A program made the position numbers and the translations under genes. Under the pieces are notes generated by a model. It saw only the letters and a list, made by a program, of their open reading frames with translations. It was not told the DNA's origin and searched no databases. This document shows, in pieces, positions 46,244 to 53,500 of a DNA stretch of 64,000 bases; position 1 is the stretch's first letter; the number at the start of each line of letters is the position of its first letter. Source of the DNA: Tissierellia bacterium (GTDB lineage Bacteria > Bacillota > Clostridia > Tissierellales > Tepidimicrobiaceae); NCBI GenBank assembly GCA_012735215.1, contig JAAYHX010000016.1, positions 117,113-181,112 on the forward strand, given 5' to 3'.

Positions 46244-46415
46244 ACAGCTCTGCGATGTGCGTTAATCCGGATAATTCAACCGACATAGTAGATAAGGGAG
46301 TTCGGGTTCGATAGTGGATAACAGGCCTTTATTAAAGGAAGTTTGAAGCTATCGGCAGGGCACCCACCTTGTGAGAGGCGGGTGTGAATTAGATCGGAAA
46401 CCGGCATTGCGGAGC
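46244..46415 (+). ncRNA. ssrS: 6S RNA
   Basis: An untranslated segment of about 170 nt between ftsH and the next gene. Its ends pair: GCTCTGCGATG (46247-46257) with CATTGCGGAGC (46405-46415), allowing G-U pairs. That closing stem, with CTGCGATGTGCG near the 5' end and GCATTGCGGAG near the 3' end, is typical of Firmicute 6S RNA. An internal hairpin GGGCACCCACC...GGCGGGTGTG is also present. A consensus promoter precedes it and a strong terminator follows. 6S RNA binds the sigma-A RNA polymerase holoenzyme by mimicking open promoter DNA. The call rests on structure and remembered sequence; SRP RNA and RNase P RNA signatures are absent. Confidence 0.78.
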
Positions 46416-46452
46416 AAAAATCCCTTAGGATTTAATCCTAAGGGATTTTTGT
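46416..46452 (+). terminator. Terminator of the 6S RNA
   Basis: AAAAATCCCTTAGGATT paired with AATCCTAAGGGATTTTT, with almost no loop and five Ts. Confidence 0.92.
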
Positions 46453-46505
46453 ATATTATATTATATTTACGCAATAATAAATTTATATCAACAATTTGGT
46501 AGGTG

Positions 46506-46757
46506 ATGAGCCAAGTGAAGTTAGTCTGTCCTCTATGTAATGGACTTTATCCAGTAGAGTTTAACTGTGAGAAATGCAATAGCCTAATGGAAGATCAAGG
46601 GGCTAAAGTAAACTTCTATGATGACTATAGCCCTTATCTATTAGACGAAATAACTAGTAGGGCTGATGGTGTTAGCAGTGAAAAATGTATTCATATCTTC
46701 CTTTGCCCTAACTGCGGATATAAAAATGATTATGTTATAGAAAGAAAAGAGATTTAA
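46506..46757 (+). CDS. Small zinc-ribbon protein
   Basis: About 83 residues. Two CxxC pairs near the N-terminus (CPLC and CEKC) form a likely zinc ribbon. A third pair, CPNC, lies near the C-terminus with a further Cys in SSEKCIHIFLCPNC. The middle contains an acidic FYDDYSPYLLDEITSR stretch. I do not recognise a characterised family. The start is the ATG at 46506, or the GTG at 46515, which is better spaced from GGTAGGTGATG. The same zinc-ribbon theme recurs as an insertion in the acetamidase-like protein encoded next, so the two may work together; that is inference. Confidence 0.7.
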   Translation: MSQVKLVCPLCNGLYPVEFNCEKCNSLMEDQGAKVNFYDDYSPYLLDEITSRADGVSSEKCIHIFLCPNCGYKNDYVIERKEI

Positions 46758-46849
46758 TCAAAAGCTATTGGTATTTGCTAGTTTAAGTTATAGTTCCTAC
46801 ATAAAGGGTATAAAATGAAATGATATATAAAAATAAAGGGGGAGTAGCT

Positions 46850-48151
46850 TTGGCTAAGCAAACAGTTTTTGTCAAGGAGTTTACCGATGGCATACTTGAT
46901 CCTAATGGGAAGATGCTAGGTCCTGTTAAAGATGGAGGCACCATTATAGCTAATACAGCACCAGGCTGTTGGGGACCAATGATAACTCCAGAATTAAAAG
47001 GAGGCCATGAGGTAACAGTTCCAGTCTATGTTGAAGGGGCAGAAGTAGGAGATGCAATTGCCATTTATATTCAATCCATAACACCAACTTCATCAGTTGT
47101 AGCTTCAGGAAATGATATAACCATAGACAATAACTTCAATGGGGATCCCTTTGTTGCTGGGAAATGCCCTCATTGTGGCATAATAAATCCTGCAACGGAG
47201 CTAAAGGGTATAGGAGAAGATTCAGTAAGATGTAAGAATTGCAATGAGGATATTTCACCCTTCAAGTTCACTAATGGCTACACCATGGCCTTTGACGAAA
47301 ACAAACAAGTGGGGATAACCTTAAGCAAAGAAGCTGCTTATGAAGCTGCTAAAAATGCCAGAGACAACATGTGCATACCCGACAATTCAATCCAAAATCC
47401 TATCGTCAACTTTGCACCCCACCATATGGCAGGAAATATCTCCAGACTAAGACCATTTTTAGGCCAGTTAGGAACAACTCCTTCTAAAGCAATTCCTGAC
47501 TCTCATAATGCAGGGGATTTTGGGTCCTTCTTAATAGGAGCACCTCATGATTATTCATTTACAGAGGAGGAGCTTAAAAAGCACAAAACCGATGGACATA
47601 TGGATATCAATAGAGTTAGGGCAGGTGCTATACTAATAGCTCCTGTGAAAGTAAAGGGCGGAGGCGTATATGTTGGAGATGCTCATGCTATGCAGGGAGA
47701 TGGAGAAATTGCAGGCCATACAGCAGATATTGCAGCCTTGGTAACCCTAAAAGTAAAAGTATTAAAGAATTTAAACATAGACGGTCCAATTCTAATCCCA
47801 TTAGAAGAAGACCTACCCTATTTAGCTAAGACAATAAGCAAAAGAGAGTACAAAATAGCTCTAGATTTAGGTAAAAAATGGGGAGTAGAGAACTTTGAAA
47901 AAACAGCACCTATATCTTTTATAGGCACTGGAGTAAATTTGAACCAAGCTATTGAAAATGGTCTTCAGAGGGCAGCAGATGTATTGGACCTATCAGTTCC
48001 TGAGGTTATGAATAGAGCTACTATTAATGGGGCCATTGAAATAGGAAGAGCACCTGGAACAGTAACTGTAACCTTCCTAGCGCCTGTAGATTCTCTTAAA
48101 AAAGCAGGGTTATACCATATTATCAAGGAACACTATGGATTATATGATTAA
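46850..48151 (+). CDS. Acetamidase/formamidase family protein
   Basis: About 433 residues of the FmdA/AmdA family, which hydrolyses short amides to ammonia and the acid. The start is set at TTG 46850, because the GGGGGAG ribosome site lies inside an earlier in-frame ATG reading (46820). Family blocks seen are GGHEVTVPVYVEGAEVGDAIAI, DSHNAGDFGSFLIGAPHD, GGGVYVGDAHAMQGDGEIAGHTADI and an APGTVTVTFLAPV end. Residues about 106-131 carry an inserted zinc-ribbon-like CPHC...CKNC segment, not present in the family core as I remember it. The true substrate may not be acetamide. It is close behind the small zinc-ribbon gene. Confidence 0.88.
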   Translation: MAKQTVFVKEFTDGILDPNGKMLGPVKDGGTIIANTAPGCWGPMITPELKGGHEVTVPVYVEGAEVGDAIAIYIQSITPTSSVVASGNDITIDNNFNGDPFVAGKCPHCGIINPATELKGIGEDSVRCKNCNEDISPFKFTNGYTMAFDENKQVGITLSKEAAYEAAKNARDNMCIPDNSIQNPIVNFAPHHMAGNISRLRPFLGQLGTTPSKAIPDSHNAGDFGSFLIGAPHDYSFTEEELKKHKTDGHMDINRVRAGAILIAPVKVKGGGVYVGDAHAMQGDGEIAGHTADIAALVTLKVKVLKNLNIDGPILIPLEEDLPYLAKTISKREYKIALDLGKKWGVENFEKTAPISFIGTGVNLNQAIENGLQRAADVLDLSVPEVMNRATINGAIEIGRAPGTVTVTFLAPVDSLKKAGLYHIIKEHYGLYD

Positions 48152-48158
48152 AGTTTAT

Positions 48159-48192
48159 AAAACCTGTAACCCAACTGGGTTACAGGTTTTTA
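48159..48192 (+). terminator. Terminator after the acetamidase-like gene
   Basis: 12-bp stem AACCTGTAACCC / GGGTTACAGGTT with an AACT loop and T run. Confidence 0.92.
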
Positions 48193-48285
48193 TATATCTA
48201 TAAATATCTATAAATTTTATTACATAATAATAAGGGAATTACATAAAATAAATCTAATGAAAAATAAGTACAGGAGGGAAAGTCT

Positions 48286-48477
48286 ATGGAACTAAACACA
48301 AAGGAAATTTTAAAGAAGAAGATACTAGATGCCCAAGAGATGGTCAGAGATTATGAAATGCACGCAAAAAATGTTCAAGACGAGGAAGTAGCCGATTTAT
48401 TTAGGACTTTTGCAGAAGAATCAGGTTATCAAGCAAGAAAACTGCAAGAGATGTTAAAGAAGATTGATAAGAAATAG
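48286..48477 (+). CDS. Small helical hypothetical protein
   Basis: 63 residues, probably two helices in a ferritin-like or coat-protein-like hairpin (EILKKKILDAQEMVRDYEMHAKNVQDEEVADLFRTFAEESGYQARKLQEML). No metal-binding ExxH pattern is complete. A strong AGGAGGG site supports translation. Function unknown. Confidence 0.65.
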   Translation: MELNTKEILKKKILDAQEMVRDYEMHAKNVQDEEVADLFRTFAEESGYQARKLQEMLKKIDKK

Positions 48478-48565
48478 CTTATGACTCCCTTAAGATTTAA
48501 TGTTTTAGATTATTATGGCAGAATATGGGTATAAGAAATATAAATTATTTAAAGGGAGGCATACT

Positions 48566-48907
48566 ATGAAGTTAGCAGATATTATCAAGGAAAGAAAAAG
48601 AGCAGAAAGAAGAAGGCAAAAGGTAGATACTGCCAAGAAGATAGCAATAGGGTCAGCCATTGGTGCCCTAGCAGGTTTGCTTTTTGCACCTAAATCTGGC
48701 AAAGAAACTAGACAGGATATAGTTGATAAGACAAAAAAAGCTGCTGAAAGCACTACAAAGACACTAAAGAATTTGGAAGAGAAGGTAAAGGATGAAGTAA
48801 AATCTAAAGTAGAAGATATTAAAGAGAGAAAGATGTTTGAAATAGATTTAAATAAAGATGATGACCAAGATGAAGAAATAGAAAAAGATGAAGTAGCAGG
48901 TGAATAG
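48566..48907 (+). CDS. YtxH-domain protein
   Basis: 113 residues from the ATG at 48566, which follows AAAGGGAGG; an earlier in-frame ATG (48515) has no such site. A basic N-terminus (IIKERKRAERRRQK) leads to the glycine-rich hydrophobic YtxH segment AIGSAIGALAGLLFAPKSGKETRQDI. A long charged helix and an acidic tail (DDDQDEEIEKDEVAGE) follow. YtxH proteins are stress-related membrane-associated proteins of unclear role. The next gene, DUF948-like, starts right after its stop; the same pairing is known in other Firmicutes. Confidence 0.85.
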   Translation: MKLADIIKERKRAERRRQKVDTAKKIAIGSAIGALAGLLFAPKSGKETRQDIVDKTKKAAESTTKTLKNLEEKVKDEVKSKVEDIKERKMFEIDLNKDDDQDEEIEKDEVAGE

Positions 48908-48908
48908 T

Positions 48909-49355
48909 ATGACAGTTACCTTGACAGTGCAAGATCTATTTAGATTTATTTTGTATTCTTTGGGCATCGGGGTCTTGATCTATTTAATAGTTCTTATAAA
49001 GAACATAAACAGCATCGCCTCTGACCTAAAATTTATATTGAAGTCTAATAGAAAGGAAATCGATTCCATCATAAAGGACCTATCAGAAACTGCTCAAAAT
49101 GCCAATGTAATAAGTGAAGAATCAAAGGAATTAATAGAATCATTGTCTCCTGATGCTAAGAAGTTAGTTAGCAACATCAGTTCCATTTCTGGTCGAGTGG
49201 ATTCCACTACTGAGACAGTATCCCAATTTGTTGGACAGGTTAGTGAAAGCTTTAACTCAACTGCCCATACTATAAGGAGTATTAACGACTACATAGATAT
49301 AATTGTGGAAATAGCAGATATAGTTAAAAATACTATCAGAAAGATTAGATCATAA
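48909..49355 (+). CDS. DUF948-like membrane protein
   Basis: 148 residues from the ATG at 48909 (AGGTG six bases upstream). One N-terminal membrane helix (LFRFILYSLGIGVLIYLIVLI) is followed by a long helical region rich in Ser, Asn, Val and Ile (SETAQNANVISEESKELIESL, VDSTTETVSQFVGQVSESF). It resembles methyl-accepting-type coiled coils and the DUF948 family. No catalytic motif is seen. It starts one base after the YtxH stop and is probably co-translated. Confidence 0.75.
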   Translation: MTVTLTVQDLFRFILYSLGIGVLIYLIVLIKNINSIASDLKFILKSNRKEIDSIIKDLSETAQNANVISEESKELIESLSPDAKKLVSNISSISGRVDSTTETVSQFVGQVSESFNSTAHTIRSINDYIDIIVEIADIVKNTIRKIRS

Positions 49356-49357
49356 GA

Positions 49358-49385
49358 GAGAACCATTAGGGTTCTCCTTTTATTA
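49358..49385 (+). terminator. Terminator of the YtxH/DUF948 pair
   Basis: 7-bp stem GAGAACC / GGTTCTC, ATTAG loop, then CTTTTATTA. Confidence 0.8.
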
Positions 49386-49429
49386 ATTATTTTTATGGAT
49401 TAATCTAAACAGAATGAATTTATAGTCTA

Positions 49430-49457
49430 TTGTCAAAAGGGTTGCCCTTGGTATACT
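49430..49457 (+). promoter_or_regulatory. Promoter of the lipid kinase gene
   Basis: TTGTCA (49430-49435), a 16-base spacer and TATACT (49452-49457). The spacer contains the inverted repeat AAGGG-TTG-CCCTT, a possible operator. Confidence 0.55.
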
Positions 49458-49553
49458 ATATTATTAATAGTTTATAATTTATCATAGTAATTAATCTAAT
49501 AATAAAATGGTGGTATAAGGTCATAATTATAGCATTAAGAGAGGTTGATATAG

Positions 49554-50444
49554 ATGAGAAAGGTTAAAGTAATATGCAATCCTTCATCAGGCAGGCAGAA
49601 TACACAGAGAAAAGTAGATCAATTATGTTCCATGTTAATCAATGAAGGATATATAGTAGGTAAATATAATACTAGTGCAAAGGACGATGCTATGCATGAA
49701 ACTATAAAGACCTGTAAAGAGGAATGGGATCTTATCATTGCATCTGGAGGAGATGGAACGATAAATGAAATTGTCAAGGGGATCATTAAGGGCGGTAGAA
49801 AAATTCCTGTAGCAATTTTAGCCTCAGGGACAGTAAATGATTTTGCAAACTATATGAGGATACCAAGGGACGTAGAGGAGTTCTTCCAAATGATAAAAAA
49901 GGAAAGGACAATAGATGTTGATCTTGGAAAGGTTAACGACGAGTACTTTATCAATGTGGCTGCCAGTGGCCTGCTTACGGATATAGGGTATAAAGTTCCT
50001 TCTGAAATAAAAGCTATTTTTGGTAAAATGGCCTACTATATAGAAGGGCTTAAGGAGATCCCAAGAAGCAAAATCCAACCCATTCAATTAAGTTTTAAGA
50101 GTGAAGAATTTAGCGGCCAAGAAAGTGTATTATTATATCTAATATCAAATACTGCTTCTATAGGTGGTTTCAAAAGGATTGCACCAGATGCAGATGTTCA
50201 AGATGGATATTTGGATGTTGTCATAATAAAGAAGTCAGAAGTACAGGATTTAGCGCAGATATTTATAAACATCTTCAGGGGAGAACACATAAACCATCCA
50301 AATGTAATCTATTTTAAAACAAAGAAGATTACAGTGGAATCGGAAGAAGAGGATATTACCATTGATATTGATGGGGAGTATGGGGGTAAATTACCAGCTA
50401 CATATGAAGTTATCCCAAGCGCTTTTAGGATTATTTTACCTTGA
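49554..50444 (+). CDS. YegS/BmrU-type diacylglycerol/lipid kinase
   Basis: A 296-residue lipid kinase of the DAGK catalytic family. The N-terminal domain begins VKVICNPSSGRQN and holds the nucleotide-binding loop ASGGDGTINEIVKGI near residue 64, followed by ILASGTVNDFANYMRIP. The C-terminal beta-sandwich ends IDIDGEYGGKLPATYEVIPSAFRI. Such enzymes phosphorylate diacylglycerol or related lipids at the membrane; the symbol dagK would be a guess. The ribosome site is GAGAGG. It stands alone before the large GGDEF gene. Confidence 0.9.
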   Translation: MRKVKVICNPSSGRQNTQRKVDQLCSMLINEGYIVGKYNTSAKDDAMHETIKTCKEEWDLIIASGGDGTINEIVKGIIKGGRKIPVAILASGTVNDFANYMRIPRDVEEFFQMIKKERTIDVDLGKVNDEYFINVAASGLLTDIGYKVPSEIKAIFGKMAYYIEGLKEIPRSKIQPIQLSFKSEEFSGQESVLLYLISNTASIGGFKRIAPDADVQDGYLDVVIIKKSEVQDLAQIFINIFRGEHINHPNVIYFKTKKITVESEEEDITIDIDGEYGGKLPATYEVIPSAFRIILP

Positions 50445-50593
50445 TTATAGGCCGGATAATCTTAATGATTATATAAGATATAAAAATGGGGATAAGCAAA
50501 AAGCTTGCTTAAGTTAATAGAAATATGAGATTAAATTATTTTACTTAAGAAGGTAAACAGTGAAGCTATTCTGGGATAAAAGGGGAGTTTCTT

Positions 50594-53500
50594 ATGAAAC
50601 TAGTTGATAATAGGTATAAAGTTAACAAGCTGGTTAAGGATACAAACTATTATACTATTTATGAAGTAGTAGACTTATGGGACAGTGATAGGAAACTGCT
50701 GATGAAAGTATACATAACAGAAAAGCAATCGAAAGTTATTGATTATTTCATCAATAACTTTATAAGCATGTCCCGCATAAAACATCCATATTTACTTTCC
50801 TGCAAGCAATTTTCTATTATGAAAAGCATAGATGGTAAAATGCTAAAATTCAAGCAATACTATAGTACTGCAGAACTCTTAGATGCACCTTGCCTAGAAG
50901 ATATCTATAACGATTTAAGTTTGAAGGAAAAAATCCAAACTATATTAAAGGTGTGTAGCATACTTGATTACCTACACTATAAGGGAATAGTGTACAAGCT
51001 GTTAAGTCCAACCCATATCTTTGTTGATGATGCGATAAATATAAAATTGATGGATATGGCTAGTATATACGAAAGGATTGCAAATGTAGACTATGACAAT
51101 ATAGCTAGATTTTTTATTGCACCAGAAGTGCTGTTGCAAAATGAGGACAATATTAGTCCTAGTGCAGATAAATACTCATTGGGTATGCTGATGGCCTATT
51201 TGTTAACTGACAATTTTTATAAGGATGAACAAGTGCCGTATACCTACAAACCTAGGTTGAAATTGACTAAAGATCAAATAGATTTTTTGAATCAGGTTAT
51301 AAGCATCTTAACCAATAAGAACCCATTTGTCAGAGACATAAGGATACATGACCTAATTGAGGATATAATAAATGTTTTTGACATAGATTACAAGTATGAT
51401 TTAGTAAAAGAAAGAGGCACCCTAGACTTTGAGACTACAATCATTGGCCGAGATAAAGAGCTGCAAAGAATAATGGATTACGATGCCCAGATTCTAAAAG
51501 AGAATAAATATGGAAACAGCTTTACAAAGATGTTCTTGATCTGTGGCGATGAAGGAGTAGGTAAAAGCAGGTTACTGAAGGAAGTTGCATATAGGTTGAG
51601 GATGAGAGGGAGGGAGGTTTACAGCTTAGAAATAAATGATAGCAATAATTCCAATCTAATGCCAATATCAGAAATTCTAAGGCAAACCTTCAAAAACACT
51701 CCCAAAAATATTTATGAAAAATACGCCAAAGAATTTATAGGTATTTTACCTGAGCTGGAATTAAAAATAGGAAAGAACCTGACTAACAATATAAGTGATC
51801 AGAGAAACAGATTTAGGTTATATGATAGAATTACTAAATATTTTGAGGATTTCACCAGCTCAAAGGAAGATACAGTATATTTAATTATTGATAATATAGA
51901 AGAAACAAGCATAGATTTTCTTTTCCTTATAGATTATTTGTTACACAGAATTACCTATGGGAATGTGGAGTTGATAGTTTCTTTTAATGAGAAAAGGGCG
52001 TCTAAATTCTCCGATAAGTATGATATCTTCACTAGATGGATGGAGAATAATTATATAGAAACAATTAAAATTGGGAATTTCAATTTAGATGAAATAGGCC
52101 AGTTTGTAAGACAGATATTAGGTATAAACTATAGGCCTGTAAAGTTTTCTGCTGTTTTACTCAAAGAGTGCAGGGGCAATCCCAAGTATATGGAATATAT
52201 GATTAGAGACTTATATGCTAAGGGAGATCTTTATTTTGCAGAGGAAGGTTTCTGGGAAGTAAAGAATAAGAGCTTTTCAGGTGTAGGCTTTCCATCTAGC
52301 TTAGATGATGCTCTAATAAATCAATTGAAAAAAACTAAAAGAGAACACATGTATATAATGAAGATACTTTCAGCTTCCCAATTCTCAGTTGCAAAAGCTG
52401 TACTATATAAAATGGCAAATATGGACCAAGAAGAACTAGATAAAGTTTTAGAAGAATTGGTCACCATGAGATTAGTGGATGAGGCCTTTTCAGATTGGGG
52501 ATTTAGCTATAGCATCTTCAATGTGGAATTGAAAAAGTATATTTATAATAGGATTTCTGAAAGTGAAAAGGTAGAAATACATACAAAATTAGCCCAACTG
52601 TTAGAGGATAACTACAGCAATAGCCATGAGACCATGATGGATGAGTTAATTCATCAACTTGTGTCATCAAATAAAAGGGAAAAGGCAATTAGCCTTCTAG
52701 TAGATTTAGCCAATAAACAAAGCAGTATATATGGATCTAAAAGTCTGCTTCTTTGGGAAACGGCTTATGAGATCTGCAAGAATACAGATCTAGTTCATAT
52801 ATTTTCTATACTTGAATCCCTGGGACAAATATACTTTGTAAGAGGGAAAAACGATGAAGCCTTAAAGATCTATTCAGAACTATATGAGAAAGCTTTGAAG
52901 TCAAACCAGATGAAGTACTGTATAATTGCCAATCTTGGCATTGCAGAAATATATTATCAAAAGGGCTTAAGCGACAAAGCCTTAGAAAAAACTAAAGAAA
53001 CCATAGAATTAGCAGAAAAAATAGAGTGTTTAAGAGGGATAGCTGAATCAAGATTGCTATATTGTAAGATACTATGCTTTAGCAGTAAATTTGAAACCCT
53101 ATATACACGCTTAGATGAAACAAAAGAGTTTGTGTTAAAGCACAATATAAGGGAAACTTTTGGAAAACTATACAACTTAATAGGTCTCTATCACTACTAT
53201 AATGGGAATACTATGGAGGCTATTAAGAATTTTCAAAAAAGTTATCAATACTTTGTTGAGCATGGGCAGGTAATAGATTCCACGAGACCTTTAAATAATA
53301 TAGCTATTATTAACTTTGATAATGGACTATATGATGAGGCTATGCAGTATTATAAGGCTGCTTTAGACATAGCGGATAAGCATGAAGTATTAAACCTAAA
53401 GATTGTATACTTAAACAATATTGGCGAAGTATACATGAATAAATGTGAATATGAAAAGGCCAAAAACTATTTTGAAGAGTCTGGAGAAATTGCTGCACTT

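Noticed and set aside
50445..50593. c-di-GMP riboswitch upstream of the GGDEF gene
   Set aside because: No GEMM-type conserved core was found, only a small AAGCAA/TTGCTT hairpin.
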